Below are positions 1 through 8,760 of a DNA stretch of 54,878 bases, one piece after another. Each line of letters starts with the position of its first letter. The first letter of the stretch is position 1. The stretch spans positions 1-54,878 of the forward strand of contig NZ_JACVZC010000029.1 of NCBI RefSeq assembly GCF_016658545.1, read 5' to 3'. Origin of the DNA: Pseudomonas sp. S37 (GTDB taxonomy: Bacteria; Pseudomonadota; Gammaproteobacteria; Pseudomonadales; Pseudomonadaceae). Position numbers and translations under genes: made by a program. The notes under the pieces were generated by a model that was not told the origin of the DNA, ran no database searches, and saw only the letters and a program-made list of their open reading frames with translations.

Positions 1-87
1 ACGCAAGGCCGCTCCTACACAAAGCGCGGCGTACACCAGCCCCTTGTAGGAGCGGCCTTGCGTCGCGATGGGCTGCAGAGCAGCCCC
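1..87. repeat. REP pair (GGCCGCTCCTACA type), left edge truncated
   Basis: Two inverted arms, ACGCAAGGCCGCTCCTACA and its complement, are separated by about 25 nt and followed by a small stem (GGGCTGC/GCAGCCC). The left arm begins at base 1, so the outer part of the element is missing. It lies just downstream of purU, which reads towards it. Confidence 0.85.
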
Positions 88-113
88 AGAATCTCACAGC
101 CAACCCGACTGTA

Positions 114-965
114 TCAGTCAAAAACCACCGTCTTGTTGCCATGTACAAGAACGCGGTCTTCCAGGTGATAACGCAGGCCACGGGCCAGCACCATCTTCTC
201 CACGTCACGGCCAAAGCGAACCATGTCCTCGATGCTGTCGGCATGGCTGACACGCACCACGTCCTGCTCGATGATCGGGCCGGCGTCCAGCTCTTCGGTG
301 ACATAGTGGCAGGTTGCACCGATCAGTTTCACACCACGCAGGGAAGCCTGGTGGTAAGGCTTGGCACCGACAAACGACGGCAGGAAGCTGTGGTGAATGT
401 TGATTACCTTCTCTGCATAATCCCGGCACAGTTGCGGCGGCAGGATCTGCATGTAGCGGGCCAGCACCACAACATCGGCCGCGTGCTCCTCGACCAGGCG
501 CGACACTTCGGCAAACGCCGGGGCCTTGTCCTTGGGGTCGACCGGTACATGGAAGAACGGAATACCGTGCCACTCGACCATGCTGCGCAGGTCGTTGTGG
601 TTGGAGATCACGCAAGGGATCTCGCAGTCCAGTTCGTCGGTGTGCCAGCGGTGCAGCAGGTCGGCCAGGCAGTGCGACTCACGGCTGGCCATCAATACCA
701 CGCGCTTTTTCTGCGCCGAGTCGGTTACGCGCCAGGTCATGGAAAACTCTTCGGCGATCGGCGCAAATGCCTCGCGGAAGGCTTCGATACCGAACGGCAG
801 TGATTCAGCGCGGATTTCATGACGCATGAAGAACCAACCGCTCTGCTCATCGGAGTGGTGGCTGGCTTCGTTGATCCAGCCATTGTACAAGGCCAGGAAA
901 TTACTGACTTTCGCCACGATGCCTACACGGTCGGGGCAGGCGATCACCAGACGATAGGTGCGCAT
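114..965 (-). CDS. purU: Formyltetrahydrofolate deformylase PurU
   Basis: Hydrolyses 10-formyl-THF to formate and THF, supplying formate for PurT and balancing one-carbon pools in the cytoplasm. The 283-residue product has an N-terminal ACT-like domain (about residues 1-80, starting MRTYRLVIACPDRVG) and a C-terminal formyltransferase-fold domain. The signature stretch NIHHSFLPSF holds the catalytic His, and an Asp-containing ELDAGPII segment follows. An upstream in-frame Met would add 8 residues, but the family start is the one chosen here. The gene is monocistronic and diverges from turA across a 283-bp AT-rich gap. Family assignment is strong; the physiological role is taken from E. coli PurU. 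Confidence 0.97.
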   Translation of the reverse strand: MRTYRLVIACPDRVGIVAKVSNFLALYNGWINEASHHSDEQSGWFFMRHEIRAESLPFGIEAFREAFAPIAEEFSMTWRVTDSAQKKRVVLMASRESHCLADLLHRWHTDELDCEIPCVISNHNDLRSMVEWHGIPFFHVPVDPKDKAPAFAEVSRLVEEHAADVVVLARYMQILPPQLCRDYAEKVINIHHSFLPSFVGAKPYHQASLRGVKLIGATCHYVTEELDAGPIIEQDVVRVSHADSIEDMVRFGRDVEKMVLARGLRYHLEDRVLVHGNKTVVFD

Positions 966-1150
966 GAATGAGACTCCAGAACTTCGCAAAGGCGCTCATT
1001 CTAGCGGCACGCCAGGAAAAACGCAGTATTGATTGCAGCGAGCGCGGCCTGTGTAGCCAGCGCGCTGCACTGCGGGCAATGTCTGACAGACATGACGAAC
1101 GTCGCGGCGCGTATGTAAATTTTTGTTCACCTGAGAAATATTGTCACAGC

Positions 1151-1179
1151 TTAATTAACAGTTAACTGGCCAATATTAT
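1151..1179 (+). promoter_or_regulatory. Candidate sigma-70 promoter of turA
   Basis: TTAATT (1151-1156), a 17-nt spacer and TATTAT (1174-1179) sit about 70 nt before the turA start. The surrounding 1120-1190 is markedly AT-rich for this genome, the kind of DNA H-NS/MvaT proteins bind. Autoregulation is therefore plausible but is inference. The -35 match is only 3 of 6. Confidence 0.4.
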
Positions 1180-1248
1180 GTTTACTTGCGAGTATCGGCT
1201 GTCTATTATTGCCCCACACATTTCCGAACACGCATTAAGGAACACTCC

Positions 1249-1626
1249 ATGTCCCTGATCAACGAGTACCGCGCTACCGAAGAAGCCATCAAGGAACTTC
1301 AGGCCCGCCTGGCCAACCTGTCGCAGGATGACAAGCTGAAGAAAGAACTGGAGTTCGAAGGCAAACTGCGCACCCTGATGGGCGAGTACTCCAAGTCGCT
1401 GCGCGACGTAATTGCCCTGCTCGACCCAGAGTCGAAACTGAGCAAAGCACCACGTGGCGCGGTCAAGGCTGTTGCCACCAAGCGTGCGCGCAAGGTCAAG
1501 CAATACAAAAACCCGCACAACGGTGAAGTGATCGAAACCAAAGGCGGCAACCACAAGACCCTTAAAGAGTGGAAAGCCACTTGGGGCGGCGACGTGGTTG
1601 AAAGCTGGGCTACCCTGCTGGACTGA
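1249..1626 (+). CDS. turA: MvaT/TurA-family H-NS-like xenogeneic silencer
   Basis: Nucleoid-associated protein that oligomerises and silences AT-rich or horizontally acquired DNA; in Pseudomonas it is the functional analogue of H-NS. The 125-residue product has an N-terminal coiled coil (about residues 1-60) for dimerisation. A basic linker (KAVATKRARKVKQ) leads to a C-terminal DNA-binding domain with KGGNHKTLKEWK, the AT-pincer-type segment of MvaT proteins. The start follows an AAGGAA ribosome site; an in-frame upstream ATG at 1186 lies in the leader and is not used. P. putida has several MvaT paralogues; the neighbour purU identifies this copy as TurA (mvaT in P. aeruginosa). Confidence 0.93.
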   Translation: MSLINEYRATEEAIKELQARLANLSQDDKLKKELEFEGKLRTLMGEYSKSLRDVIALLDPESKLSKAPRGAVKAVATKRARKVKQYKNPHNGEVIETKGGNHKTLKEWKATWGGDVVESWATLLD

Positions 1627-1660
1627 TTGTCCGCCATCGCCTTTGCTTCTCGCAAAAGAA

Positions 1661-1690
1661 AACGCCGGCACATTGCCGGCGTTTTTGTTT
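1661..1690. terminator. Bidirectional intrinsic terminator between turA and sbcB
   Basis: The stem AACGCCGGC/GCCGGCGTT (1661-1669/1675-1683) has a 5-nt loop. It is followed by T-rich sequence on the + strand and preceded by an A-rich run that serves the convergent sbcB transcript. Confidence 0.85.
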
Positions 1691-1699
1691 GTCTGGCCT

Positions 1700-3133
1700 T
1701 CAGCCAATAGCAAACTGTTGCTGCAATTGCCGGGCATGCACTTGCCAGGCATCCAGTACTCGCCTGCCCGCCTCGTCGGCGCCCTCCCACGCTTGCTGAC
1801 GCGCCTGTTCGAAGTCGCCCAGGGTATTCGGCGCGCCCCACTGCGGGTCGCTCAGGCGCTGCTGGCAGAAGCCATGCCAACGCTGCCGCTCTTCGTGGTT
1901 CAAGGTGTCAGGGAAGTTACGCGCCCGATAACGGAACAACAGTTCCGGCAACCGCGGATCATCGAACATCCAATGCCCGCTGCCCAACTGTGCGGGTTCC
2001 AGCGTACGAACTTGCTCGCACAAGCGGCGGTCGCGGTCACCGATAAAACCCTCATACAACTGCTGTTCCGGGTCGTCACTGGGGGCAAAGTCTTCCTTGC
2101 CGTAGATGTGCTCCAGCTTGTCTTGCCATTGCGCCTGTTGATTGGCCAACTGTTCGCCGCGCAATTGTAACAACGTCAAGTCGAGGCCCAATCGCTGTTG
2201 ATCGACCGGGCGCAACACCGACAGCGGCGCCAGTACCGGACAACGATTGATCTGCACCAGTTTCAACGGTACCGGTAATTCACCTTCGGCCAACTCATCA
2301 TGCCGGGTGTACAAACGCTGACGCAGAACTTCAGCACTTTCCCTTAGCAACGGTAGGGTTTCCTGATGCAAGTCGCACACAATCAGTGCATTGCGATTGC
2401 GCGGGTGCCAGGCCAGCGGCAATACCACACCCAGGTAATTACGCGCCGCCGAAAAGCGCCCGGATATATGTACCAGCGGCTGCAGCAGGCGAATCTGTTC
2501 CATCACTTTATGCTTGCTGCGCAACTGGAACAGCCAGTCATACAACTTGGGCTGTTTCTGCCGGATCAGGCGGGCCAGGGCGATGGTTGCCCGCACGTCG
2601 GAAAGCGCTTCGTGGGCATGCCCGTGGTCAATGCCATTGGCCTTGCTCAACAGCTCCAGGCGCAGGCTGGTGCGCCCGTCCTGCTGCGGCCACTCAATGC
2701 CATCAGGGCGCAAGGCATAGGCGGTACGCACGATGTCGATCAGGTCCCAACGGCTGTTGCCGCCCTGCCACTCACGGGCATAGGGGTCGAAAAAATTGCG
2801 GTACAGGCTGTAGCGGGTCACTTCGTCATCGAAGCGCAGCGTGTTGTAACCGGCGCCGCAGGTGCCCGGCTGCGCCAGTTGCGCGTGCACCCGGGTCATG
2901 AACTCGGCTTCGCACAGGCCCTGCTCGGCCAGCAACTGCGGGGTGATACCCGTCACCAGGCAGGCCGCCGGGTGCGGCAGGATGTCGTCCGAAGGCCGGC
3001 AATAAAGGCTGATGGGCTCGTCGATCTCGTTGAGGTCGAAGTCGGTGCGCAGGCCGGCCACCTGCAGCGGCCGGTCGCAGCGCGGGTTGATGCCGGTGGT
3101 TTCGTAGTCGTGCCAGAAAATGCTGGAGGTCAC
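1700..3133 (-). CDS. sbcB: Exodeoxyribonuclease I
   Basis: Processive 3'-5' single-strand DNA exonuclease acting in recombination and mismatch repair. The product is 477 residues with the GTG start chosen (E. coli ExoI is 475). The N-terminal DEDD exonuclease core opens with FWHDYETTG, where the Asp and Glu are metal ligands, and contains HEALSDVRATIALA (ExoIII motif with the third Asp). The SH3-like and helical ExoI C-terminal domains follow. The GTG is preceded by an AGGACG ribosome site and fits the family N-terminus; an ATG 54 nt upstream would add residues the family lacks. It converges with turA at the shared terminator. Confidence 0.96.
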   Translation of the reverse strand: MTSSIFWHDYETTGINPRCDRPLQVAGLRTDFDLNEIDEPISLYCRPSDDILPHPAACLVTGITPQLLAEQGLCEAEFMTRVHAQLAQPGTCGAGYNTLRFDDEVTRYSLYRNFFDPYAREWQGGNSRWDLIDIVRTAYALRPDGIEWPQQDGRTSLRLELLSKANGIDHGHAHEALSDVRATIALARLIRQKQPKLYDWLFQLRSKHKVMEQIRLLQPLVHISGRFSAARNYLGVVLPLAWHPRNRNALIVCDLHQETLPLLRESAEVLRQRLYTRHDELAEGELPVPLKLVQINRCPVLAPLSVLRPVDQQRLGLDLTLLQLRGEQLANQQAQWQDKLEHIYGKEDFAPSDDPEQQLYEGFIGDRDRRLCEQVRTLEPAQLGSGHWMFDDPRLPELLFRYRARNFPDTLNHEERQRWHGFCQQRLSDPQWGAPNTLGDFEQARQQAWEGADEAGRRVLDAWQVHARQLQQQFAIG

Positions 3134-3190
3134 GGGGTCGTCCTGTATCGAGGTCGACCCGATTCTAGCGCGATTCTGCAACGCCAAGGC

Positions 3191-3550
3191 TCAGGCAGAG
3201 GCGTTAGCCGGCCGGAAGCTGAAATAGTCGCGCAGCGAGCGGACGAAATCATCGTACTCGCGCGGTGCCTGCAGCAGCATGAACCCCGAATCGTAATGCC
3301 CGGGGGTCTGGTCTTCGCTGCACCACAGGCAGCTGGCCGTAAGGTTGACGAACTGGTGGCCGCCGCCGACCAGCGGCATGCGCAATTGCAGCTCGTAGTC
3401 GGGCCCGACCAGCACGGGTAGCTGGCTGATGACCATCAAGCCGTCTTCGGAGGCATTGCCCAGCTGGCCGATCTCCTGACCGGTAAAGCGGTTGAATACC
3501 TTGAGCACACAAGGCAGCTGATGGCGTTCGATATGGCGCTTGTTGAACAT
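3191..3550 (-). CDS. PilZ-domain c-di-GMP-binding protein
   Basis: A single PilZ domain of 119 residues. Both PilZ signature motifs are present: RxxxR as RHIER at residues 5-9, and [DN]xSxxG as NASEDG. Binding of cyclic di-GMP is therefore expected; the effector partner is unknown. The start is the ATG at 3550, which puts RxxxR at the usual N-terminal position; a longer reading frame upstream is leader sequence. The gene sits 57 nt upstream of sbcB on the same strand and may be co-transcribed with it. A second c-di-GMP gene in the window, bifA, is 21 kb away. Confidence 0.85.
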   Translation of the reverse strand: MFNKRHIERHQLPCVLKVFNRFTGQEIGQLGNASEDGLMVISQLPVLVGPDYELQLRMPLVGGGHQFVNLTASCLWCSEDQTPGHYDSGFMLLQAPREYDDFVRSLRDYFSFRPANASA

Positions 3551-3654
3551 GATCGCGAGTGTATTCCGTACCTGATGCCAGGAATACAAGGTACTGGCGG
3601 TTGTTGTAACAGCTGAGTTACAGATTAGCGCAGCGCGCGCTGCAAATCTCGTGA

Positions 3655-3687
3655 AATAAACCACACCTTGGTGTTAGCGCCAAGGTG
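3655..3687 (-). terminator. Intrinsic terminator overlapping a stop codon
   Basis: The stem CACCTTGG/CCAAGGTG (3664-3671/3680-3687) surrounds the TAA of the lipoprotein gene. On the minus strand it is followed by a GTTTATTT tract. It ends that gene before the PilZ/sbcB unit. Confidence 0.6.
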
Positions 3688-4060
3688 CGGTCGTCACCGG
3701 GCTGGCCACAGCCGCTTCGCTGCCGCGCAAATGGCCCAGTTTTTCCAGCGTCTGCAGGCGTGCCTGGGCCCGATAGGCGTACTCGTTGCGCGGGTACTGC
3801 TGGATCAGGTACTGGTAGGTCTGCGCAGCATCCACATACAAGGCCTGGCGTTCCAGGCACTGGCCACGCAGCAGCGACACTTCGGGGTGGATGAACGGTC
3901 GTGCGCGGCTGGTGCGGTCGACCTGCGACAGTTCCAGCATGACCCGCGCACAATCGCCACGGTCGTAGGCACGGTAGGCATTGTTCAGGTGGTGGTCCAT
4001 GGACCAGCGGGTGCAGCCGGTGGCGCTGACGGCCAGGGCTAAAACGATCAGGGCTCGCAT
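3674..4060 (-). CDS. Small TPR-like lipoprotein
   Basis: A 128-residue predicted lipoprotein. The signal MRALIVLALAVSATGC ends in a lipobox with Cys16 as the lipidated residue. The mature part is helical, with two or more TPR-like repeats (segments around NAYRAYDRGDCARVMLEL and DAAQTYQYLIQQYPRN). It probably serves as a periplasmic or outer-membrane-anchored scaffold, but the partner is unknown. The ATG has a clear GGAGAT ribosome site. It is divergent from pykA, and homologues commonly sit next to pyruvate kinase in Pseudomonas. No enzymatic motif was seen. Confidence 0.8.
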   Translation of the reverse strand: MRALIVLALAVSATGCTRWSMDHHLNNAYRAYDRGDCARVMLELSQVDRTSRARPFIHPEVSLLRGQCLERQALYVDAAQTYQYLIQQYPRNEYAYRAQARLQTLEKLGHLRGSEAAVASPVTTAPWR

Positions 4061-4239
4061 GGGGATCTCCTTTGATGCCAGTGTATCGGCGTCTGCCTGC
4101 AAATCTTCACACCCTTTTGCAAGGATACCTTGCCCGTTCAAATGCCACCCTGCCTTGGTCGCAGGTAGTGCAACGGAACAATGACTACAGCGAGATTCAG
4201 GAGTAGCCTTTCGCTGCGCTTCACTATAGGAGTCTGTGC

Positions 4240-5694
4240 ATGAGTATCCGCCGTACCAAAATCGTCGCCACCCTTGGCCCCGCCAGCAACTCGCCGGAAG
4301 TGATCGAACAGCTGATCCTCGCCGGCCTGGACGTGGCACGCCTGAACTTCTCCCACGGCACGCCGGACGAGCACAAGGCCCGCGCGCGCCTGATCCGTGA
4401 CATCGCCGCCAAGAACGGCCGCCATGTTGCACTGCTGGGCGACCTGCAGGGTCCGAAGATCCGCATCGCCAAGTTCGCCAACAAGCGCATCGAATTGAAG
4501 ATCGGTGACAAATTCACCTTCTCCACCGCCCACCCGCTGACCGAAGGCAACCAGGACATCGTCGGTATCGACTACCCCGACCTGGTCAAGGACTGCGGCG
4601 TCGGTGACGAGCTGCTGCTCGACGATGGCCGCGTGGTCATGCGCGTCGAAACCGCCACCGCCGATGCCCTGCACTGCGTGGTGATCATCGGTGGCCCGCT
4701 GTCGGACCACAAAGGCATCAACCGCAAAGGTGGCGGCCTGACCGCACCGGCCCTGACCGAAAAAGACAAGGCCGACATCAAGCTGGCTGCGGAAATGGAC
4801 CTGGACTACCTGGCCGTGTCGTTCCCGCGTGACGCCAGCGACATGGAATACGCGCGCAAGCTGCGTGACGAGTCCGGCGGCAGCGCCTGGCTGGTGGCCA
4901 AGATCGAACGCGCCGAAGCAGTCGCCGACGACGAGACCCTGGACAAGCTGATCCTTGCCTCCGACGCCGTCATGGTTGCCCGTGGTGACCTGGGCGTGGA
5001 AATCGGCGACGCCGAGCTGATCGCCATCCAGAAGAAGATCATCCAGCACGCCCGCCGCAACAACAAGGCGGTGATCGTGGCGACCCAGATGATGGAGTCG
5101 ATGATCCAGAACCCGATGCCGACCCGTGCCGAAGTGTCCGACGTGGCCAACGCCGTGCTCGACAACACCGACGCGGTAATGCTGTCGGCAGAGAGTGCTG
5201 CAGGTTCGTACCCGATCGAAGCCGTACAGGCCATGGCCCGTATCTGCTCGGGCGCCGAAAAGCACCCGACCAGCCAGAAGTCCAGCCACCGCCTGCACAC
5301 CACCTTCGAGCGCTGCGACGAGAGCATCGCCCTGGCGGCCATGTACACCGCCAACCACTTCCCGGGCGTGAAGGCGATCATCGCCCTGACCGAAAGTGGC
5401 TACACCCCGCTGATCATGTCGCGCCTGCGTTCGCACGTGCCGATCTTCGCGCTGTCGCCGCACCGCGCCACCCAGGCCCGGGCCAACATGTTCCGTGGCG
5501 TCTACCCGATTGCCTTCGACCCGGCTTCGCTGCCGGCCGACAAGGTCAGCCAGGCAGCCGTCGACGAGCTGCTCAAGCGCGGCCTGGTGGAGCAAGGTGA
5601 CTGGGTGATCCTGACCAAGGGTGACAGCTACCACACCATCGGTGGCACCAATGGCATGAAGATCCTGCATGTGGGTGATCCGCTGGTTGGTTGA
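4240..5694 (+). CDS. pykA: Pyruvate kinase (PykA type)
   Basis: Converts phosphoenolpyruvate and ADP to pyruvate and ATP, the last glycolytic / Entner-Doudoroff step. It has 484 residues and is a PykA-type enzyme. Visible landmarks are TKIVATLGPAS at the N-terminus, LNFSHGTPDEH, GDLQGPKIRI and the active-site VAKIERAEA segment with the catalytic Lys. MVARGDLGVEIG binds metal and phosphate, and ATQMMESM follows. The C-terminal domain is complete to the IGGTNGMKILHVG end. The ATG follows GGAG at a normal distance. A REP pair follows the stop. Confidence 0.97.
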   Translation: MSIRRTKIVATLGPASNSPEVIEQLILAGLDVARLNFSHGTPDEHKARARLIRDIAAKNGRHVALLGDLQGPKIRIAKFANKRIELKIGDKFTFSTAHPLTEGNQDIVGIDYPDLVKDCGVGDELLLDDGRVVMRVETATADALHCVVIIGGPLSDHKGINRKGGGLTAPALTEKDKADIKLAAEMDLDYLAVSFPRDASDMEYARKLRDESGGSAWLVAKIERAEAVADDETLDKLILASDAVMVARGDLGVEIGDAELIAIQKKIIQHARRNNKAVIVATQMMESMIQNPMPTRAEVSDVANAVLDNTDAVMLSAESAAGSYPIEAVQAMARICSGAEKHPTSQKSSHRLHTTFERCDESIALAAMYTANHFPGVKAIIALTESGYTPLIMSRLRSHVPIFALSPHRATQARANMFRGVYPIAFDPASLPADKVSQAAVDELLKRGLVEQGDWVILTKGDSYHTIGGTNGMKILHVGDPLVG

Positions 5695-5706
5695 TCTGCT
5701 GCAGAC

Positions 5707-5820
5707 GGGGGGCCGCGTTGCGGCCCATTCGCGGGGCAAGCCCGCTCCCACAAAGGGATAATGTACACCGTCCCTTGTGGGGGCGGCCTTGTGTCGCGAA
5801 AGGAGGGCAAAGCCCTCCCC
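5707..5820. repeat. REP pair, degenerate hybrid arms
   Basis: The left arm is GCGGGGCAAGCCCGCTCCCACA. The right arm is GTGGGGGCGGCCTTGTGTCGCG, of a different type. The two arms are imperfect complements, so this element is more decayed than the others. It sits between the convergent pykA and ferredoxin reductase genes. Confidence 0.8.
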
Positions 5821-5827
5821 TGCTCAC

Positions 5828-6748
5828 TCAAACATGCTCAACGAACACATCAGCAAACACCTGCCCCCGCGGCACCCCGGCAATGAACAGCCGCCGGGCA
5901 AACCGCTCGACACTCCCCGGTGCCCCGCATAACAACGCAACCGTCTGCCGTGACGACGGCCGCAACCCGGCCAGCGCTTCATCCATCTGCTCCTCCAGCA
6001 CCAACTCGACATTCACGCCTGGCAGCTTCCGTAGCGGCTCCGCCAGATAATGCCCGGCCTGCCCCCGCGCCACATGCAGCACCCGAATCTCCCCCCGATG
6101 CCCCTGCCGCAAGGCCTCGCGCAATATGCCCCACAATGGCGCCAGCCCGGTGCCCGCTGCCAGCAGCCACAGCGGCCGTTCCTGCCAGTCGGGGTCGTAG
6201 TGCAACGCACCACCTCTCAGCTCACCCAGGCGCATTTCATCGTCCACCTGCAGCCCACGTGCCTTGTCACAAAAAGCCCCAGGTCGGCGGCAATCGATGT
6301 GGAACTCAAGCTGATCATCCTCACCCGGTAAACTGGCCAGCGAATACGGCCGTGCGACGTCGCCAAGCCACAGCACCACATGCTGACCGGCCTGATAGCG
6401 CAACGCTCGCTCGGGTTTCAAGCGCAATCGCAACACATCGCCGAACCAGTCCAGCCCGCTGATCCTGGCCGGCACACCATCGCGTCGCGGGTCGAACAAC
6501 GCAACCTGCAAGTCCTCGACCACCCGGCACTGGCAAGCCAAGCGCCAGCCTTGGGCATGCTTGTCCAGGGCCAGGGCCTCGGGCAGGGCATCCAGCGGTT
6601 GCCCGGCCAGGCAATGCACCAGGCAGGCATGGCAGCTGCCGGCGCGGCAACTGTAGGGCACGTTCAGCCCGACCTCGTTCAGGGCATCGAGCAGGTTGCT
6701 GCCGGTCGGCACCGCCCAGCGGCGCTCGCCCACGCAAAGTTCGGGCAT
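5828..6748 (-). CDS. 2Fe-2S / FAD / NAD(P)H ferredoxin reductase-like protein
   Basis: An electron-transfer flavoprotein of 306 residues with an N-terminal plant-type ferredoxin domain fused to a ferredoxin-NADP reductase module. The cluster ligands fit CX4CX2CX29C exactly: Cys34, Cys39, Cys42 and Cys72. The FAD motif RPYS is at 133-136 and the NAD(P) motif GTGLAP at 199-204. This layout is that of phenol-hydroxylase-type reductases and CDP-6-deoxy-glucose reductases, but no oxygenase lies nearby, so its electron acceptor is unknown. It is divergent from fumA, which also uses an Fe-S cluster. A role in cluster or redox repair would be speculation. Confidence 0.88.
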   Translation of the reverse strand: MPELCVGERRWAVPTGSNLLDALNEVGLNVPYSCRAGSCHACLVHCLAGQPLDALPEALALDKHAQGWRLACQCRVVEDLQVALFDPRRDGVPARISGLDWFGDVLRLRLKPERALRYQAGQHVVLWLGDVARPYSLASLPGEDDQLEFHIDCRRPGAFCDKARGLQVDDEMRLGELRGGALHYDPDWQERPLWLLAAGTGLAPLWGILREALRQGHRGEIRVLHVARGQAGHYLAEPLRKLPGVNVELVLEEQMDEALAGLRPSSRQTVALLCGAPGSVERFARRLFIAGVPRGQVFADVFVEHV

Positions 6749-6779
6749 GTTCAGGTATCTCTTCCCGCTTCAGGTTGTC

Positions 6780-6885
6780 GGGGGCGCTTCGCGCCCCAAT
6801 CGCGACGCAAGGCCGCTCCTACAGTTGATCGCGTTCCAGTTGTAGGAGCGGCCTTGTGTCGCGATCGGGCTGCGCAGCAGCCCCC
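6780..6885. repeat. REP pair (GGCCGCTCCTACA type)
   Basis: Inverted arms CGCGACGCAAGGCCGCTCCTACA and TGTAGGAGCGGCCTTGTGTCGCG flank a 20-nt spacer containing GATCGCGTT. The outer stems are GGGGCGC/GCGCCCC and GGGCTGC/GCAGCCC. It occupies the middle of a 366-bp gene-free gap upstream of both neighbouring genes, an unusual place because most copies follow genes. Confidence 0.9.
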
Positions 6886-6990
6886 ATCGATATTAAGGCC
6901 AAGCACAGGAGTCAGCAGCAAAAAGGATGCCTGGCCACCAACCGACCATGGTCCAGACCACTCGCAGGTGTTTCACGCGGTGAGGCACGC

Positions 6991-6996
6991 TATACT
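6991..6996 (+). promoter_or_regulatory. Candidate -10 box of fumA
   Basis: TATACT lies about 120 nt before the fumA start, between the REP pair and the gene. No good -35 hexamer is seen at 16-18 nt. The rest of 6886-7114 shows nothing else I can name. Confidence 0.3.
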
Positions 6997-7114
6997 GCCG
7001 CGCCCTTTTGCGTCGGCCATGCTGCCGGCGCGCCTTTGCAAGGCGTTTCGACATGCTGGTCGGCACCGTCGAGCGTCTCTATGAATGTTCCCGTCTTTAA
7101 GAGGAGCGCGCTGC

Positions 7115-8638
7115 ATGACCGTGATCAAGCAAGACGACCTGATTCAGAGCGTCGCCGACGCCCTGCAATTCATCTCGTACTACCACCCCGTCGATTTCAT
7201 CCAGGCCATGCACGAGGCCTATCTGCGTGAAGAGTCGCCAGCTGCGCGCGATTCCATCGCCCAGATCCTGATCAACTCGCGCATGTGCGCCACCGGCCAC
7301 CGCCCGATCTGCCAGGACACCGGTATCGTCACCGTGTTCGTGCGCGTGGGCATGGACGTGCGCTGGGACGGCGCCACCCTGAGCGTCGACGACATGATCA
7401 ACGAAGGTGTGCGTCGCGCCTACAACCTGCCTGAGAACGTCCTGCGCGCCTCGATCCTGGCCGACCCGGCCGGTGCCCGCAAGAACACCAAGGACAATAC
7501 CCCGGCAGTGATCCACTACTCCATCGTCCCCGGCGACAAGGTCGAGGTCGATGTCGCAGCCAAGGGCGGCGGCTCGGAGAACAAGTCGAAGATGGCCATG
7601 CTCAACCCGTCCGACTCGATCGTCGACTGGGTGCTGAAGACCGTGCCGACCATGGGCGCTGGCTGGTGCCCGCCTGGCATGCTCGGCATCGGCATCGGCG
7701 GTACCGCCGAAAAAGCCGCGGTAATGGCCAAGGAAGTGTTGATGGAGTCCATCGACATCCATGAGCTGAAAGCCCGTGGCCCGCAGAACCGTCTGGAAGA
7801 AATCCGCCTGGAGCTGTTCGAGAAGGTCAACCAGCTGGGCATCGGCGCCCAGGGCCTGGGTGGCCTGACCACCGTGCTCGACGTCAAGATCATGGACTAC
7901 CCGACCCACGCCGCCTCGCTGCCGGTGTGCATGATCCCCAACTGCGCCGCCACCCGCCACGCCCACTTCGTGCTCGATGGCTCCGGCCCGGCCGAGCTGG
8001 AAGCGCCGTCGCTGGACGCCTACCCGGAAATCGTCTGGGAAGCAGGGCCAAGCGCCCGTCGCGTCAACCTTGACGACATCACCCCGGAAGAAGTCGCCAG
8101 CTGGAAGCCGGGCGAAACCATCCTGCTCAACGGCAAGATGCTGACCGGCCGCGATGCTGCGCACAAGCGCATGGTCGAAATGCTCAACCGTGGCGAACAG
8201 CTGCCGGTAGACCTGAAAGGCCGCTTCATCTACTACGTTGGCCCGGTCGACCCGGTTGGTGACGAAGTGGTAGGCCCGGCTGGCCCGACCACCGCTACCC
8301 GCATGGACAAGTTCACCCGCCAGATTCTTGAGCAGACCGGCTTGCTGGGCATGATCGGCAAGTCCGAGCGTGGCCCGACCGCCATCGAAGCGATCAAGGA
8401 CAACAAGGCCGTGTACCTGATGGCCGTGGGCGGCGCTGCCTACCTGGTAGCCCAGGCTATCCGCAAGTCGAAGGTTCTGGCCTTCGCCGAGCTGGGCATG
8501 GAGGCGATCTACGAGTTCGAGGTCAAGGACATGCCGGTAACGGTTGCCGTAGACAGCAACGGTGAGTCGGTGCACATCACTGGCCCTGCCCTGTGGCAGA
8601 GCAAGATTGCCGAGAGCCTGGCAGTTGAAGTGAAGTAA
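7115..8638 (+). CDS. fumA: Class I fumarate hydratase (4Fe-4S)
   Basis: Interconverts fumarate and malate in the TCA cycle using an oxygen-sensitive 4Fe-4S cluster. The 507-residue chain has both domains of single-chain class I fumarases: the alpha part with GHRPICQDTGIVTVF, and the beta part with VGPAGPTTATRMDKFT. Candidate cluster cysteines appear in RPICQDTG, VCMIPNCAATRHAH and nearby. The start is the ATG at 7115 with GAGGAG before it; an earlier in-frame ATG at 7085 lies upstream of that ribosome site. The gene is monocistronic. Confidence 0.95.
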   Translation: MTVIKQDDLIQSVADALQFISYYHPVDFIQAMHEAYLREESPAARDSIAQILINSRMCATGHRPICQDTGIVTVFVRVGMDVRWDGATLSVDDMINEGVRRAYNLPENVLRASILADPAGARKNTKDNTPAVIHYSIVPGDKVEVDVAAKGGGSENKSKMAMLNPSDSIVDWVLKTVPTMGAGWCPPGMLGIGIGGTAEKAAVMAKEVLMESIDIHELKARGPQNRLEEIRLELFEKVNQLGIGAQGLGGLTTVLDVKIMDYPTHAASLPVCMIPNCAATRHAHFVLDGSGPAELEAPSLDAYPEIVWEAGPSARRVNLDDITPEEVASWKPGETILLNGKMLTGRDAAHKRMVEMLNRGEQLPVDLKGRFIYYVGPVDPVGDEVVGPAGPTTATRMDKFTRQILEQTGLLGMIGKSERGPTAIEAIKDNKAVYLMAVGGAAYLVAQAIRKSKVLAFAELGMEAIYEFEVKDMPVTVAVDSNGESVHITGPALWQSKIAESLAVEVK

Positions 8639-8652
8639 GCCTGATATAACAG

Positions 8653-8750
8653 CGGCGCCTGCTTCGCGGGTGAACCCGCTCCCACAGGGACCCCACAGGT
8701 TTCTAAACCTGAGGTGATCCTGTGGGAGCGGGTTCACCCGCGAATAGGCC
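8653..8750. repeat. REP pair (GCGGGTGAACCCGCTCCCACA type)
   Basis: The arms TTCGCGGGTGAACCCGCTCCCACAG and complement flank a spacer with its own short AAACCTG/CAGGTTT-like complementarity. It lies between the convergent fumA and nitrilase genes. Confidence 0.9.
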
Positions 8751-8760
8751 CTCCCTGTTT

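Noticed and set aside
4138..5751. A 537-codon open frame antisense to pykA, and similar long antisense frames over fumA, groEL, icmP and bifA
   Set aside because: These are by-products of strong third-position GC bias opposite conserved genes. Their translations are low-complexity in His, Val, Gln and Gly and have no ribosome sites or family resemblance.
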